A model generated the notes under the pieces. The model was not told the DNA's origin, ran no database searches, and worked only from the letters and a program-made list of their open reading frames with translations. From Pseudomonas sp. UBA2684 (lineage in GTDB: Bacteria > Pseudomonadota > Gammaproteobacteria > Pseudomonadales > Pseudomonadaceae), in assembly GCA_002354655.1 (NCBI GenBank), contig DELY01000048.1:154701-218700 (forward strand): 64,000 nt of DNA. The letters are read 5' to 3'. The translations under genes and the position numbers were made by a program. Shown here piece after piece: positions 43,279 to 54,873 of the stretch (positions are counted from its first letter, which is position 1; each line of letters starts with the position of its first letter).

Positions 43279-44298
43279 TTAGCTGGATGACCGCTCTGGC
43301 GAAATGCCCGTCTCACGCTCAAGAGCGGCCATTTCAGCCGCGGCGGCAAGCACCGGGCTGTTGAGCAACCACCGTTCAACCAGTGGCCACACCTCACGCT
43401 GCGCCTCTTTGCTGACCAGCATTTCGACATGGCCAAAATCGCTGGAGAAGCCGTTTTTCTTGCCCAGGCACAGAAATTCGCTGAGCGGCGAGGCGAACTG
43501 CTCGAGCAGTTTGCGGCAGGCCCATGCTGGGTCCTGCACATCGCCAACCGCAGCGACCGCCATCACTGGCACGCGCACCTGCGCCAGCCCCGCCCACCAA
43601 TCGCGCTCGGCATCGCCAAAGCGGCCAAACAATCCATGCCAACGCAGGCTTTCCAGAGCCAGGCCGATCGGTTCGTCTTCCGGGCCGCGCTTGAGCCGCG
43701 AGCCGGACAGCACGGAGAAGCGCTTGAGCAGCAAGCGTCCGCCCCACTCCACCGGCGGCACCTTCAGCGGCCAGTAGGTGCGGCTGATCTGGCTGCCGAA
43801 CAAGGCGACCGACGCCATCCGCTCCTGATCGAGGTACTGCCCGCCGAGCGCACCGGCTAAGGTGATACCGCCTAGCGAATGGCCGAGCCAGTGGGCTGGT
43901 TGCGGGTTCTGTTCATGCACGAAATCGGCAATCGCCGGCAAGTCGTAACGCACGTAGTCGCTGACCCGGTTGTGCGTGTATGCCTGGTTGCGCGGCGACA
44001 ACCCATGCCCACGCATCTCGGCGATCCACACATCGAACCCCGCACGCGCCAGGTAAGGGCCGAGGCCGATACCTTTGGGCGAGTACCAGAAGCGCCGGTT
44101 GGAGAAACTGCCAGGCAACAGGATCACCGGCACACCGCGCGCGGCTTCCTGGCCGGCACGGCCAAGACGCGTCAGCGCCAGTTCGACGCTAAAGTCCGGG
44201 CTGTTGCCGGGTTTGAGGCGGTAGACGTCTTCACTCAAATCGCCACGAAATTCCGCGCTGATCAAGGCGACGGGAAAAAGCTCACTGCTGCTTTGCAT
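43279..44298 (-). CDS. Alpha/beta-fold hydrolase
   Basis: 339-residue cytoplasmic hydrolase. The oxyanion region is ILLPGSFSNRRFW, the nucleophile elbow GHSLGG (Ser in WLGHSLGGITLAG), the acid near VPVMAVAAVGDVQDPAWA, and the histidine in DFGHVEMLV close to the C-terminus. The NRRFWYSPKGIGLGPYLARAGFDVW segment resembles lipase- or PHA-depolymerase-like esterases. The substrate is unknown. It is expressed alone on the minus strand, 174 bases before rraA, and preceded by REP sequences. Confidence 0.85.
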   Translation of the reverse strand: MQSSSELFPVALISAEFRGDLSEDVYRLKPGNSPDFSVELALTRLGRAGQEAARGVPVILLPGSFSNRRFWYSPKGIGLGPYLARAGFDVWIAEMRGHGLSPRNQAYTHNRVSDYVRYDLPAIADFVHEQNPQPAHWLGHSLGGITLAGALGGQYLDQERMASVALFGSQISRTYWPLKVPPVEWGGRLLLKRFSVLSGSRLKRGPEDEPIGLALESLRWHGLFGRFGDAERDWWAGLAQVRVPVMAVAAVGDVQDPAWACRKLLEQFASPLSEFLCLGKKNGFSSDFGHVEMLVSKEAQREVWPLVERWLLNSPVLAAAAEMAALERETGISPERSSS

Positions 44299-44438
44299 CT
44301 ATCTTCGCTCTGGTACAAAAAATTGCTGGAAGCAATCTTTCATGTCTCATCAGCAACGGCCTGTAAGGATGGCGCCAGGGATGGCAGATCATAAAAAAGA
44401 CTCTGTACCCGTTAACTGTTGATGCAGACCGCCGTCAC

Positions 44439-44506
44439 GTGGGAGCGGCTTTAGCCGCGAAAGATCTTCAGTTTTCAAAGATTTTCGCGGATAAATCCGC
44501 TCCCAC
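44439..44506. repeat. REP doublet between ppsA and the hydrolase gene
   Basis: GTGGGAGCGGCTTTAGCCGC (44439-44458) and TTCGCGGATAAATCCGCTCCCAC-type sequence ending at 44506 face each other as an inverted pair, the usual REP doublet of pseudomonads. The right half, extended to about 44557, matches positions 1-90. The remainder of 44299-44438 has no gene. Confidence 0.8.
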
Positions 44507-44550
44507 AAAAGCGCGACTGCTCCTGCAACACGTAACTGGGACATAGCCAT

Positions 44551-44578
44551 AAAAAAGGGCAGGATTAACCTGCCCTTG
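44551..44578 (-). terminator. Terminator of ppsA
   Basis: AAAAAAGGGCAGG-attaa-CCTGCCCTT; the A run becomes a T run on the transcribed minus strand. It ends 22 bases beyond the ppsA stop. Confidence 0.88.
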
Positions 44579-44600
44579 CAACAAGAAGGTTAACGGCGGA

Positions 44601-46973
44601 TCAGGCGTTCTGCCCCTCGGCCAGGAAGAACCAGGTATCGAGCACCGAATCCGGGTTCAGCGACACGCTTTCGATGCCCTGCTCCATCAGCCAGCGCGCC
44701 AGATCCGGATGGTCCGACGGACCCTGACCGCAGATGCCGATGTACTTGCCGGCCTTGTTACAGGCCTGGATGGCGTTGCTCAGCAGTTTCTTCACCGCCG
44801 GATTACGCTCATCGAACAGGTGCGCGACGATACCGGAATCCCGATCCAGGCCCAGGGTCAGCTGGGTCAGGTCGTTGGAACCGATGGAGAAACCGTCGAA
44901 GAACTCGAGGAACTCTTCAGCCAGGATCGCGTTGGACGGCAGCTCGCACATCATGATGACTTTCAGGCCATCCTGACCACGGGCCAGGCCGTTCTGCGCC
45001 AACAGGTCGACCACCTGGCTGGCTTCGCCGAGGGTACGCACGAACGGCACCATGATCTCGACGTTGGTCAGGCCCATTTCGTTGCGTACTTTCTTCAGTG
45101 CGCGGCATTCCAGCTCGAAGCAGTCGCGGAACGACTCGCTGATATAACGCGACGCGCCGCGGAAACCGAGCATCGGGTTCTCTTCTTCCGGCTCGTAGAG
45201 CTTGCCGCCGATCAGGTTGGCGTATTCGTTGGACTTGAAGTCCGACAGACGCACGATGACCTTCTTCGGCCAGAACGCCGCGGCCAGGGTACTGATGCCC
45301 TCGACCAGCTTCTCGACGTAGAAATTGACTGGGTCGTCGTAACCGGCGATGCGCTTCTCGACGCTGTCCTTGATCTCCGGCGGCAGGCCGGCGAAGTTCA
45401 GCAGCGCTTTAGGGTGCACGCCGATCATGCGGTTGATGATGAATTCCAGACGCGCCAGGCCCACACCTTCGTTGGGCAGTTGAGCGAAGTCGAAGGCGCG
45501 GTCCGGGTTGCCGACGTTCATCATGATCTTGAACGGCAGGTCCGGCATCGCGTCCACGGAATTCTTGCGGATGTCGAAGCCCAGTTCGCCTTCGAAGATG
45601 AACCCGGTGTCGCCCTCGGCACAGGAGACAGTCACGCCCTGGCCATCTTTCAATACCTGGGTGGCGTTGCCACAGCCAACCACTGCGGGGATACCCAGCT
45701 CACGGGCGATGATCGCCGCGTGACAGGTACGCCCGCCACGGTTGGTGACGATGGCGCTGGCGCGCTTCATCACCGGTTCCCAGTCCGGGTCGGTCATGTC
45801 GGAAACTAACACGTCGCCTGGTTGGACCTTGTCCATCTCGGCGATGTCGTTGATCACCCGCACCTTGCCGGCGCCGATTTTCTGACCAATCGCTCGCCCC
45901 TCGACCAGTACGGTGCCGGTTTCCTTGAGCAGGTAACGCTCCATGACATTGACGTTGGTGCGGCTTTTCACGGTTTCCGGGCGAGCCTGGACGATATACA
46001 GCTTGCCGTCGTCACCGTCCTTGGCCCACTCGATGTCCATCGGCCGCTGGTAGTGCTTTTCGATGATCATGGCCTGCTTGGCCAGCTCGCTGACCTCGGC
46101 ATCGCTCAGGCAGAAACGCGCACGCTCGGCGCGATCCACGTCGACGACCTTGACCGACTTACCGGCCTTGGCTTCGTCGCCGTAGATCATCTTGATCGCT
46201 TTGCTGCCCAGGTTGCGACGCAGGATCGCCGGACGACCGGCTTCCAGCGTCTGCTTGTGTACGTAGAATTCGTCAGGGTTGACCGCGCCCTGCACCACGG
46301 TCTCGCCGAGGCCATAAGCGCCGGTGATAAACACCACGTCACGGAAACCGGATTCGGTATCGAGGGTGAACATCACCCCGGCGGTGCCGGTTTCCGAACG
46401 CACCATGCGCTGCACGCCGGCAGACAGGGCGACCAGTTTGTGGTCGAAGCCCTGGTGCACGCGGTAGGCGATGGCGCGATCGTTAAACAGCGAGGCGAAG
46501 ACTTCCTTGGCCGCGCGGATCACGTTGTCCACGCCGCGAATGTTCAGGAAGGTTTCCTGCTGACCGGCAAACGAGGCGTCCGGCAGGTCTTCAGCGGTAG
46601 CCGACGAGCGTACGGCTACGGCCATGTTGTCGTTGCCGTTGGCCATCGCGGCGAAGGCCGTACGAATTTCAGCATCCAGGCGCGCGGGGAATTGAGCGTC
46701 CATGACCCACTGGCGGATTTGCGCGCCGGTTTTCATCAACGCATTGACGTCGTCTACGTCCAACGCGTCGAGGGCGGCGTGGATTTGCTCGTTCAGACCG
46801 CTCTGCTCGAGGAAGTCACGGTAGGCCTGAGCGGTAGTGGCGAAACCACCGGGAACCGAGACTCCGGCGCCGGCAAGGTTGCTGATCATCTCGCCCAGGG
46901 AGGCGTTCTTGCCCCCTACGTGCTCGACATCGTGGTTGCCGAGCTTATCGAGGGAAACTACGTACTCTACCAA
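44601..46973 (-). CDS. ppsA: Phosphoenolpyruvate synthase
   Basis: 790-residue gluconeogenic enzyme converting pyruvate, ATP and water to PEP, AMP and phosphate. The N-terminal ATP-binding domain contains [10 protein letters not shown] and [20 protein letters not shown]; the swivelling phospho-His is in [17 protein letters not shown]; the C-terminal PEP domain includes [10 protein letters not shown]. The start is a TTG at 46973 ([12 protein letters not shown]) with GGAGA upstream, as in other pseudomonads. It is divergent from ppsR, which controls it by reversible phosphorylation. Confidence 0.97.
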   Translation of the reverse strand: MVEYVVSLDKLGNHDVEHVGGKNASLGEMISNLAGAGVSVPGGFATTAQAYRDFLEQSGLNEQIHAALDALDVDDVNALMKTGAQIRQWVMDAQFPARLDAEIRTAFAAMANGNDNMAVAVRSSATAEDLPDASFAGQQETFLNIRGVDNVIRAAKEVFASLFNDRAIAYRVHQGFDHKLVALSAGVQRMVRSETGTAGVMFTLDTESGFRDVVFITGAYGLGETVVQGAVNPDEFYVHKQTLEAGRPAILRRNLGSKAIKMIYGDEAKAGKSVKVVDVDRAERARFCLSDAEVSELAKQAMIIEKHYQRPMDIEWAKDGDDGKLYIVQARPETVKSRTNVNVMERYLLKETGTVLVEGRAIGQKIGAGKVRVINDIAEMDKVQPGDVLVSDMTDPDWEPVMKRASAIVTNRGGRTCHAAIIARELGIPAVVGCGNATQVLKDGQGVTVSCAEGDTGFIFEGELGFDIRKNSVDAMPDLPFKIMMNVGNPDRAFDFAQLPNEGVGLARLEFIINRMIGVHPKALLNFAGLPPEIKDSVEKRIAGYDDPVNFYVEKLVEGISTLAAAFWPKKVIVRLSDFKSNEYANLIGGKLYEPEEENPMLGFRGASRYISESFRDCFELECRALKKVRNEMGLTNVEIMVPFVRTLGEASQVVDLLAQNGLARGQDGLKVIMMCELPSNAILAEEFLEFFDGFSIGSNDLTQLTLGLDRDSGIVAHLFDERNPAVKKLLSNAIQACNKAGKYIGICGQGPSDHPDLARWLMEQGIESVSLNPDSVLDTWFFLAEGQNA

Positions 46974-47185
46974 GGTGATCTCTCCACTAGATTGTTGGAA
47001 AAGCTCAGATACCGTTCAAGACCTGCTCGCAAACCCTTGAACAGGCTCCTAGGGCTGGGACGTTCGGCGGTACACATGCCCGCGCGATTGTGGCCTGGCC
47101 CTGGAAAATAAGTAACAATGCCAACCCGTTCGGGCCTGCAAAAGCGGGCCTATGATAGCCAAGAATCGTCCTCAGCTTAAGGCCC

Positions 47186-48013
47186 ATGGCGCAAATGAAA
47201 CGAACCGCTTTTTTCATCTCCGATGGCACCGGCATCACTGCCGAAACCCTGGGCCAGAGTCTGCTGGCACAGTTTGAAACCATCGACTTCACCAAACTCA
47301 CGCGACCCTACATCGACAGCGTGGAAAAAGCGCGCGCAATGGTACAACAAATCAACACCGCCGCAGAGAAAGACGGCGCACGGCCGATCATCTTCGACAC
47401 CATCGTCAACCAGGACATTCGCGACATCCTGGCCGAGTCCGACGGTTTTATGATCGATATCTTCTCGACCTTCCTCGCCCCGCTGGAACAGGAACTGACG
47501 TCGCATTCGTCCTACTCGGTCGGCAAGTCCCACTCCATCGGGCACAACTCCAACTATATGGAGCGCATCGAGGCGGTTAACTTCGCCCTCGACAACGACG
47601 ACGGCGCGCGCACCCACTACTACGACAAGGCCGACCTGATCCTGGTCGGCGTATCGCGCTGCGGCAAAACTCCGACCTGCCTGTATATGGCCATGCAATA
47701 CGGTATTCGCGCCGCCAACTACCCGCTGACCGAAGACGATATGGAGCGCCTGCAACTGCCGAGCGCACTGAAGAAGTACAAGGACAAGCTATTCGGCCTG
47801 ACCATCGACCCGGATCGCCTCACTTCTATACGCCACGAGCGTAAGCCCAATAGCCGCTACGCCAGCTTCGCCCAGTGCGAGTTCGAAGTGCGCGAGGTGG
47901 AAAACCTGTTCCGCCGCGAGAACATCAACTTTATCAACTCCACCTATTTCTCCGTGGAAGAGATCTCCGCGAAGATTCTGGTGGAAAAAGGTGTTGAGCG
48001 CCGCCTCAAATAA
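47186..48013 (+). CDS. ppsR: PEP synthase regulatory protein (bifunctional kinase / pyrophosphorylase)
   Basis: 275-residue DUF299 protein that inactivates PpsA by ADP-dependent phosphorylation of a Thr next to the catalytic His and reactivates it by phosphate-dependent dephosphorylation. The nucleotide loop is [16 protein letters not shown]-terminal [21 protein letters not shown] is diagnostic. The divergent neighbour ppsA confirms the role. The start is either ATG 47186 or ATG 47195 ([11 protein letters not shown]); the Shine-Dalgarno AAGG fits neither perfectly. A shared hairpin terminator lies downstream. Confidence 0.94.
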   Translation: MAQMKRTAFFISDGTGITAETLGQSLLAQFETIDFTKLTRPYIDSVEKARAMVQQINTAAEKDGARPIIFDTIVNQDIRDILAESDGFMIDIFSTFLAPLEQELTSHSSYSVGKSHSIGHNSNYMERIEAVNFALDNDDGARTHYYDKADLILVGVSRCGKTPTCLYMAMQYGIRAANYPLTEDDMERLQLPSALKKYKDKLFGLTIDPDRLTSIRHERKPNSRYASFAQCEFEVREVENLFRRENINFINSTYFSVEEISAKILVEKGVERRLK

Positions 48014-48040
48014 TCCGCGCAAGCTCCTGATCCATAAACA

Positions 48041-48065
48041 AAAGGCTCGAACACTTCGAGCCTTT
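48041..48065. terminator. Bidirectional terminator between ppsR and prpF
   Basis: AAAGGCTCGA-acact-TCGAGCCTTTT hairpin between two convergent genes, with flanking A and T runs. Confidence 0.9.
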
Positions 48066-48080
48066 TGTTATTTATAAGCG

Positions 48081-49268
48081 CTAGAAAATATCGCCCGGCA
48101 CGCGCACCCAGCCTTCCATCAATATTCGCGCGCTGCGCGACATAATGGCCTTGGTCACCGTCCACTGGCCATCGACCAGAGCCGCCTGAGCGCCAACGCG
48201 CAAGGTGCCGGATGGATGACCAAAACGCACCGCTTCGCGCGCACTGCCACCCGCCGCCAGATTGACTAACGTGCCGGGAATCGCCGCCGCGGTGCCGATA
48301 GCCACGGCGCAAGTCCCCATCATTGCGTGGTGCAGCTTGCCCATGGACAGCGCACGCACCAGCAGATCGACATCGCCTGCCTGCACCGTCTTGCCGCTGG
48401 ATGACAGGTAATCCCTGGGTTTGGCGACAAAAGCGATCTTTGGCGTGTGCTGACGTTTGAGCGCTTCGTCTGCCGTCTTGATCAGCCCCATACGCAAGGC
48501 ACCAGCCACGCGGATCTGCTCGAAACGCGCCAGCTGCGCAGGGTCAGCGTTGATCTGCTCGCGCAACTCGGTGCCCTGGTAGCCGATGTCTTCGGCATTG
48601 ACGAACACGGTTGGGATACCGGCGCTGATCATGGTCGCCTTGAAGGTACCGACACCCGGCACCTCCAGTTCATCGACCAGATTGCCGGTGGGAAACATCG
48701 AACCACCCTCCTCGCCGTCATCGGACGGATCGAGAAACTCCAGCACGATCTCGGCTGCCGGAAAGGTCACCCCATCGAGCTCGAAATCGCCGGTTTCCTG
48801 CACCTGACCGTTGCTCACCGGCACATGGGCGATGATGGTTTTCTGGATATTCGCCTGCCAGATACGCACCACGCACACGCCGTTCTGTGGAATACGCGCT
48901 GGATCGACCAGCCCGGCATGCAAGGCAAAGGCTCCTGCCGCAGTCGACAGGTTGCCGCAGTTACCGCTCCAGTCGACGAAAGCCTTGTCGATCGACACCT
49001 GACCGTAGAGGTAATCGACGTCGTGATCCGGCTGGCTGCTTTTCGAGAGGATCACGCACTTGCTGGTGCTGGAAGTCGCCCCGCCCATGCCGTCGATCTG
49101 CGCGGAATAAGGATCGGGACTGCCAATCACCCGCATAAACAGCGCATCACGCACCGCGCCCGGCACCTGGCAGCTTGGCGGCAGGTCCTGCAGGCGGAAG
49201 AACACGCCCTTGCTGGTGCCGCCCCGCATGTAGGTAGCGGCAATCTTGATCTGAGGTGCGTGGGGCAT
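48081..49268 (-). CDS. prpF: 2-methylaconitate cis-trans isomerase PrpF
   Basis: 395-residue isomerase of the diaminopimelate-epimerase fold, acting with AcnD to convert 2-methylcitrate to 2-methylisocitrate. Conserved segments: YMRGGTSKGVFF, GSPDPYSAQIDGMGGATSSTSK, DWSGNCGNLSTAAGAFA and the final HPSGTLRVGAQ. It is the last gene of the prp operon, 108 bases after acnD with a REP doublet between. ATG at 49268. Confidence 0.95.
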   Translation of the reverse strand: MPHAPQIKIAATYMRGGTSKGVFFRLQDLPPSCQVPGAVRDALFMRVIGSPDPYSAQIDGMGGATSSTSKCVILSKSSQPDHDVDYLYGQVSIDKAFVDWSGNCGNLSTAAGAFALHAGLVDPARIPQNGVCVVRIWQANIQKTIIAHVPVSNGQVQETGDFELDGVTFPAAEIVLEFLDPSDDGEEGGSMFPTGNLVDELEVPGVGTFKATMISAGIPTVFVNAEDIGYQGTELREQINADPAQLARFEQIRVAGALRMGLIKTADEALKRQHTPKIAFVAKPRDYLSSSGKTVQAGDVDLLVRALSMGKLHHAMMGTCAVAIGTAAAIPGTLVNLAAGGSAREAVRFGHPSGTLRVGAQAALVDGQWTVTKAIMSRSARILMEGWVRVPGDIF

Positions 49269-49306
49269 GGGTAAGGTCTACTCCAAATTATGTGAGGACA
49301 GCACAT

Positions 49307-49366
49307 GTAGGAGGGGCTTTAGCCGCGAGCGTCTTAAAGCTAAATCGCGGCTAAAGCCCCTCCCAC
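49307..49366. repeat. REP doublet inside the prp operon (acnD-prpF gap)
   Basis: GTAGGAGGGGCTTTAGCCGC and its inverted partner GCGGCTAAAGCCCCTCCCAC face each other around a short spacer. It lies between two cotranscribed genes, so it probably forms a stable hairpin in the operon mRNA. Confidence 0.82.
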
Positions 49367-49376
49367 AACAGTGCGC

Positions 49377-51968
49377 TTAAACTGCCACCGTCGCCTCGAG
49401 GAAGTCCTGAGCAAAGCGCTGCAACACGCCGCCAGCTTCGTAGATCGAGACTTCTTCGTCGCTGTCCAGGCGGCAGGTCATCGGCACTTCGACGCGCTCA
49501 CCGTTCTTGCGGTTGATCACCAGGATCAGATCGTTGCGCGGCTTGCGCGCACCAACCACATCGAAGGTCTCGGTGCCGTCGATACCCAGGGTTTTGCGCG
49601 TGGTGCCCGGTTTGAACTCCAAAGGCAGCACGCCCATGCCGATCAGGTTGGTACGGTGAATGCGTTCGAAGCCTTCGGCCGCAATCGCTTCCACCCCCGC
49701 CAGACGCACGCCCTTGGCCGCCCAATCGCGGGAGCTGCCTTGGCCGTAGTCGGCACCGGCGACGATGATCAACGGCTGCTTGCGCTGCATATAGGTTTCG
49801 ATGGCCTCCCACATGCGCGTGACCGTACCTTCCGGCTCGATGCGCGCCAGGGAGCCCTGCTTGACCTTGCCGTCGACCACCACCATCTCGTTGAGCAACT
49901 TGGGGTTGGCAAAGGTCGCACGCTGAGTGGTCAGGTGGTCGCCACGGTGGGTGGCGTAGGAGTTGAAGTCCTCTTCCGGCAGACCCATTTTGTGCAGGTA
50001 CTCGCCTGCCGCGCTGTCGAGCATGATGGCGTTGGACGGCGACAGGTGATCGGTAGTGATGTTGTCCGGCAGCACTGCCAGCGGACGCATGCCGGTGAGC
50101 GTACGCTCGCCAGCCAACGCGCCTTCCCAGTACGGCGGACGGCGGATGTAGGTGCTCATCTCGCGCCAGTCGTATAGCGGGCTGACCTTGGCCGCGGCTT
50201 CGCGACTGAGGTCGAACATCGGGATATACACCTGACGGAACTGCTCGGGCTTGACCGAGGATTTGACCACCGCGTCGATCTCTTCATCCGATGGCCAGAT
50301 GTCCTTCAGGCGGATTTCGCGGCCATCGACCACACCCAGCACATCCTTCTCGATATCGAAGCGGATGGTGCCGGCAATCGCATAGGCCACCACCAGCGGC
50401 GGCGAAGCGAGAAACGCCTGCTTGGCGTAGGGATGGATGCGCCCGTCGAAGTTGCGGTTGCCGCTCAATACGGCGGTGGCGTAGAGGTCGCGGTCGATGA
50501 TTTCCTGCTGAATCACCGGGTCCAGCGCGCCGGACATGCCGTTGCAGGTGGTGCAGGCGAAGGCCACCACACCGAAACCCAGCTGCTCCAGCTCCTGCTC
50601 CAGGCCGGCTTCCTGCAGATACAGCTTCACGGTCTTCGAACCGGGTGCCAGGGACGACTTGACCCAGGGCTTGCGCGCCAGGCCGAGCTTATTGGCGTTG
50701 CGCGCCAGCAGGCCGGCGGCAATCACGTTGCGTGGGTTACTGGTGTTGGTGCAGCTGGTGATGGCGGCGATGATCACCGCGCCATCGGGCATCTGCCCCG
50801 GCACCTCGTCCCACTGCCCGGCAATGCCCTTGGCCGCCAGGTCGCTGGTGGCGACGCGGGCGTGCGGGTTGCTCGGCCCGGCCATATTGCGCACCACACT
50901 GGACAGATCGAAGCTCAGGCTGCGTTCGTACTGCGCGGTTTTCAGGCTGTCGGCCCACAGGCCGGTGTGCTTGGCGTAGGTCTCGACCAGTTGCACCTGC
51001 TGGTCTTCACGGCCAGTGAGCTTCAAATAATCGATGGTCTGCTGGTCGATAAAGAACATCGCCGCCGTCGCGCCGTATTCCGGCGCCATATTGGAAATGG
51101 TCGCACGATCACCCAGGGTCAGCTTTGCTGCGCCTTCACCAAAGAACTCCAGATAAGCCCCAACCACCTTCTGCTTGCGCAGGAACTCGGTCAGCGCCAA
51201 CACCATATCGGTAGCGGTGATGCCGGGCTGCAGCTTGCCGCTCAGCTCGACGCCAATAATGTCCGGCAGGCGCATCCAGGAGGCGCGACCGAGCATGACG
51301 TTTTCCGCCTCCAGACCGCCGACGCCGATGGCAATCACGCCCAACGCATCGACGTGCGGGGTGTGGCTGTCGGTGCCGACGCAAGTGTCGGGGAAAGCCA
51401 CGCCATCGCGGGCCTGGATCACCGGGCTCATCTTCTCCAGGTTGATCTGGTGCATGATGCCGTTGCCCGGCGGGATCACGTCGACGTTCTTGAACGCCAG
51501 CTTGGTCCAGTCGATAAAGTGAAAACGGTCTTCGTTGCGGCGATCTTCGATGGCGCGGTTCTTCTCGAACGCCTGCGGGTCAAAACCACCGCATTCCACG
51601 GCCAATGAGTGGTCAACGATCAGTTGCACCGGCACCACCGGGTTGACCTGTGCCGGGTCGCCACCCTGCTCGGCGATGGCATCGCGCAGACCCGCCAGGT
51701 CGACCAGCGCGGTCTGACCGAGAATGTCGTGGCACACCACCCGCGCCGGGAACCAGGGGAAGTCGAGGTCGCGCTTGCGCTCGATCAGTTGAGTCAACGA
51801 CGCCGTCAGGGTCGCCGGATCACAGCGGCGCACCAGGTTTTCCGCCAGCACCCGCGAGGTGTAAGGCAGCGTCTCATAGGCACCAGGGGCGATGGCCTCG
51901 ACGGCGGCGCGGGTATCGAAATAGTCCAGCGCAGTGCCGGGCAGGGATTTACGGTATTGGCTGTTCAT
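49377..51968 (-). CDS. acnD: Fe/S-dependent 2-methylcitrate dehydratase AcnD
   Basis: 863-residue aconitase-family dehydratase of the methylcitrate cycle. [4Fe-4S] cysteines lie in [10 protein letters not shown] and [10 protein letters not shown]; the swivel domain has [16 protein letters not shown]. It makes 2-methyl-trans-aconitate, which needs PrpF for isomerisation, and replaces the cofactor-free PrpD found in other bacteria; no prpD is present here. Start ATG at 51968 ([11 protein letters not shown]) overlaps the prpC stop by four bases (ATGA); the 75 codons upstream belong to prpC on another frame. Confidence 0.96.
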   Translation of the reverse strand: MNSQYRKSLPGTALDYFDTRAAVEAIAPGAYETLPYTSRVLAENLVRRCDPATLTASLTQLIERKRDLDFPWFPARVVCHDILGQTALVDLAGLRDAIAEQGGDPAQVNPVVPVQLIVDHSLAVECGGFDPQAFEKNRAIEDRRNEDRFHFIDWTKLAFKNVDVIPPGNGIMHQINLEKMSPVIQARDGVAFPDTCVGTDSHTPHVDALGVIAIGVGGLEAENVMLGRASWMRLPDIIGVELSGKLQPGITATDMVLALTEFLRKQKVVGAYLEFFGEGAAKLTLGDRATISNMAPEYGATAAMFFIDQQTIDYLKLTGREDQQVQLVETYAKHTGLWADSLKTAQYERSLSFDLSSVVRNMAGPSNPHARVATSDLAAKGIAGQWDEVPGQMPDGAVIIAAITSCTNTSNPRNVIAAGLLARNANKLGLARKPWVKSSLAPGSKTVKLYLQEAGLEQELEQLGFGVVAFACTTCNGMSGALDPVIQQEIIDRDLYATAVLSGNRNFDGRIHPYAKQAFLASPPLVVAYAIAGTIRFDIEKDVLGVVDGREIRLKDIWPSDEEIDAVVKSSVKPEQFRQVYIPMFDLSREAAAKVSPLYDWREMSTYIRRPPYWEGALAGERTLTGMRPLAVLPDNITTDHLSPSNAIMLDSAAGEYLHKMGLPEEDFNSYATHRGDHLTTQRATFANPKLLNEMVVVDGKVKQGSLARIEPEGTVTRMWEAIETYMQRKQPLIIVAGADYGQGSSRDWAAKGVRLAGVEAIAAEGFERIHRTNLIGMGVLPLEFKPGTTRKTLGIDGTETFDVVGARKPRNDLILVINRKNGERVEVPMTCRLDSDEEVSIYEAGGVLQRFAQDFLEATVAV

Positions 51969-53125
51969 GGGCGATCCTTGAGCGGCACAAACTTGAGATC
52001 TTCCGGCCCGACATAGTTGGCGCTTGGGCGGATGATCTTGCCGTCGATGCGTTGCTCGATGACGTGGCTGGACCAGCCCGACGTACGCGCGATGACGAAC
52101 AACGGGGTGAACATGGCGGTGGGCACGCCCATCATGTGGTAGCTGACGGCGCTGAACCAATCGAGGTTGGGGAACATCTTCTTGATTTCCCACATGGTCG
52201 ATTCCAGACGCTCGGCAATGTCGTACATCTTCATATTGCCCTGCTCCGCCGACAGCTCACGGGCCACATCCTTGATCACCTTGTTGCGCGGGTCAGCCAC
52301 GGTGTACACCGGGTGGCCGAAACCGATCACCACTTCCTTCTTCTCGACACGAGCGCGGATATCGGCCTCGGCCTCGCCCGGGTTGTCGTAGCGTTTCTGA
52401 ATTTCAAAGGCGACTTCATTGGCACCGCCGTGTTTCGGCCCACGCAACGCGCCGATGCCGCCGGCAATGCAGCTGTACATGTCGGAACCGGTGCCGGCGA
52501 TCACCCGCGAGGTGAAAGTCGAGGCGTTGAATTCGTGCTCGGCATACAGGTTGAGCGAGGTATGCATGGCGCGCACCCAGGACTCGCGGGGCTTCTCACC
52601 GTGCAGCAAATGCAGGAAGTGGCCGCCGATGGAGTCGTCATCGGTTTCCACGTCGATGCGCTTGCCGTTGTGGCTGAAGTGGTACCAGTACAGCAACGCG
52701 GAACCCAGCGAGGCCATCAGCTTGTCGGCGATGTCGCGGGCGCCCGGGTGGTTGTGGTCGTCCTTTTCCGGCGACACACAACCGAGCACGGACACGGCGG
52801 TGCGCATCACATCCATCGGGTGAGCAGACGGCGGCAGTTGCTCGAGCGACGCCTTCAGCGCCGCGGGCAAACCACGCAGGGCCTTGAGCTTGGCCTTGTA
52901 GCCGGCCAACTCGGCAACGTTCGGCAGCTTGCCGTGTACCAGCAGGTGGGCGATTTCTTCGAATTCGCAGCGGTTGGCAAAGTCGAGCACGTCATAGCCA
53001 CGGTAGTGCAAGTCGTTGCCGGTACGGCCAACCGTGCACAGCGCGGTGTTGCCGGCAGTAGTGCCGCTCAGGGCCACGGATTTTTTCGGCTTGAAGCCTG
53101 GGGTGGTTTCTGGGGTCGCACTCAT
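51965..53125 (-). CDS. prpC: 2-methylcitrate synthase
   Basis: 386-residue citrate-synthase-family enzyme condensing propionyl-CoA with oxaloacetate. Catalytic residues sit in [11 protein letters not shown] (His) and [13 protein letters not shown] (His, then Arg), with Asp in the late DWFSAVSYH region. The N-terminus [26 protein letters not shown] is typical of PrpC rather than GltA. It is 54 bases after prpB and overlaps acnD by four bases. Confidence 0.96.
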   Translation of the reverse strand: MSATPETTPGFKPKKSVALSGTTAGNTALCTVGRTGNDLHYRGYDVLDFANRCEFEEIAHLLVHGKLPNVAELAGYKAKLKALRGLPAALKASLEQLPPSAHPMDVMRTAVSVLGCVSPEKDDHNHPGARDIADKLMASLGSALLYWYHFSHNGKRIDVETDDDSIGGHFLHLLHGEKPRESWVRAMHTSLNLYAEHEFNASTFTSRVIAGTGSDMYSCIAGGIGALRGPKHGGANEVAFEIQKRYDNPGEAEADIRARVEKKEVVIGFGHPVYTVADPRNKVIKDVARELSAEQGNMKMYDIAERLESTMWEIKKMFPNLDWFSAVSYHMMGVPTAMFTPLFVIARTSGWSSHVIEQRIDGKIIRPSANYVGPEDLKFVPLKDRP

Positions 53126-53179
53126 CGCTTATCTCTCCTCATCCGTTTAATACACAGGCGGCTAAGACCTGTGCTCCGG

Positions 53180-54064
53180 TTATTTTTTGGCGGCAAACAG
53201 CGCATCAAGGCTCTGCTCGAAGGCGTGGTAATTGATGCGCTCGTACAGCTCCATGCGCGTTTGCATGGTGTCGACCACGTTCTTCTGCGTGCCGTCACGG
53301 CGTACGGCCATGTAGACATTCTCGGCCGCCTTGTTCATGGCGCGGAAGGCCGACAGCGGGTACAGCACCAGACCGACATCCACCGAGGCCAGCTCTTCGG
53401 TGGTGTACAGCGGCGTGGCGCCGAACTCGGTGATATTGGCCAGGATCGGCGCTTTCACCCGATCGGCGAAGGTCTTGTACATCGCCAGCTCGGTGATGGC
53501 TTCCGGGAAGATCATGTCGGCACCGGCCTCGATGCAGGCCGCAGCACGGTCCAGCGCCGAGTTCAGGCCTTCCACCGCCAGCGCGTCGGTGCGCGCCATG
53601 ATCACGAAGCTGTCGTCGGTGCGCGCATCGACGGCGGCCTTGATGCGGTCGACCATCTCCTGCTGGGTGACGATCTCCTTATTAGGGCGGTGACCGCAGC
53701 GCTTGGCGCCGACCTGGTCTTCGATATGAATCGCCGCCGCGCCGAACTTGATCATCGACTTGACCGTACGCGCCACGTTGAACGCCGAGGCCCCGAAACC
53801 GGTGTCGACATCCACCAGCAGCGGCAGGTCGCACACGTCGGTAATGCGCCGCACGTCGGTCAGTACATCGTCCAGGCCGGTAATACCCAAATCCGGCAAG
53901 CCCAGGGAGCCCGCCGCCACGCCGCCGCCGGACAGGTAGATCGCCTTGAAACCGGCGCGTTTGGCCAGCAAGGCATGGTTGGCGTTGATCGCACCAATGA
54001 CTTGCAGCGGATGCTCTTCGGCGACGGCATCACGAAAACGTTGGCCGGGACTTTTCAAGCTCAT
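53180..54064 (-). CDS. prpB: 2-methylisocitrate lyase
   Basis: 294-residue isocitrate-lyase-superfamily enzyme splitting 2-methylisocitrate into pyruvate and succinate. The catalytic Cys is in [11 protein letters not shown]; Mg2+ site VDVDTGFG and the [14 protein letters not shown] segment are conserved. It begins inside the stop of the GntR regulator gene (ATGA overlap), so regulator and enzyme are translationally coupled. Confidence 0.96.
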   Translation of the reverse strand: MSLKSPGQRFRDAVAEEHPLQVIGAINANHALLAKRAGFKAIYLSGGGVAAGSLGLPDLGITGLDDVLTDVRRITDVCDLPLLVDVDTGFGASAFNVARTVKSMIKFGAAAIHIEDQVGAKRCGHRPNKEIVTQQEMVDRIKAAVDARTDDSFVIMARTDALAVEGLNSALDRAAACIEAGADMIFPEAITELAMYKTFADRVKAPILANITEFGATPLYTTEELASVDVGLVLYPLSAFRAMNKAAENVYMAVRRDGTQKNVVDTMQTRMELYERINYHAFEQSLDALFAAKK

Positions 54065-54798
54065 GACTCACCTCGGGTTTTGGCTGTCTTGGAGTGCGCG
54101 CCCTGCCCCATGCTGATGGCGTAGTGGCGCTCAATATTGCGTTTTGAGGCACCGATATGCCGGCGCATCAACAACTCGGCCAACTCGCCGTCACGCTCGG
54201 CAATCGCATCGAGAATGCGGTGGTGTTCGGCGAACGCCTGGCGCGGCCGGTTCGGTGTGGCGGAGAACTGCAGGCGATACATGCGCACCAGTTGGTACAG
54301 CTCGCCGCAAAGCATCTGGGTCAGGGTCTTGTTGCCGCTGCCCTGGATGATCCGGTAGTGAAAGTCGAAATCGCCTTCCTGCTGGTAATAGCCGACACCG
54401 GCCTTGAAGGCGGCGTCCTGCTCATGCAGGTCGAGCACCGCGCGCAGCTCATCGATTTCCGCCTGGGTCATGCGCTCGGCGGCCAGGCGACAGGCCATAC
54501 CTTCCAGCGACTCGCGGATTTCATAGAGTTCGATCAGCTCGGCATGACTGAGCGAGACCACCCGCGCACCCACATGTGGAATGCGCACCAGCAGGCGCTG
54601 GCCTTCCAGGCGGTGAATCGCCTCGCGCAACGGGCCACGACTGATGCCGTAGGTACGCGCCAGCTCCGGCTCGGAAATCTTGCTGCCAGGGGCTATTTCA
54701 CCTTTGACGATTGCCGCCTGAATGCGCCGGAAGACATGTTCGGAAAGTGTCTCCGGATCTTCTTGAGCGGTGATAGGCAACTCAATGGCATCCAACAT
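54061..54798 (-). CDS. GntR-family (FCD) regulator of the methylcitrate operon
   Basis: 245 residues. Winged-helix DNA-binding domain near 25-85 ([21 protein letters not shown]) and a C-terminal FCD ligand domain with metal-binding-type residues ([43 protein letters not shown]). It probably represses the prp operon and is relieved by a methylcitrate-cycle intermediate. I choose the ATG at 54798 (MLDAIELP); the upstream extension to 54882 would run through the putative operator. It is the first gene of gntR-prpB-prpC-acnD-prpF. Confidence 0.9.
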   Translation of the reverse strand: MLDAIELPITAQEDPETLSEHVFRRIQAAIVKGEIAPGSKISEPELARTYGISRGPLREAIHRLEGQRLLVRIPHVGARVVSLSHAELIELYEIRESLEGMACRLAAERMTQAEIDELRAVLDLHEQDAAFKAGVGYYQQEGDFDFHYRIIQGSGNKTLTQMLCGELYQLVRMYRLQFSATPNRPRQAFAEHHRILDAIAERDGELAELLMRRHIGASKRNIERHYAISMGQGAHSKTAKTRGES

Positions 54799-54873
54799 AT
54801 TGTCAACACTGCTTAGGCTATTTGGCAAAAAACTACGCTCACAGCCTGTAAATGTCAAACAATCCCACAACAC

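Noticed and set aside
47014..47042. GTTCAAG/CTTGAAC inverted repeat between ppsA and ppsR as a FruR/Cra operator
   Set aside because: The arms are only seven bases with a 15-base spacer and do not match the TGAATC-type FruR half-site.
45822..47111. 429-codon plus-strand frame over ppsA
   Set aside because: Antisense of PEP synthase; no recognisable motif, and ppsA is certain.
51650..54124. 824-codon plus-strand frame across prpC and prpB
   Set aside because: Antisense shadow of three overlapping, well-supported enzymes.
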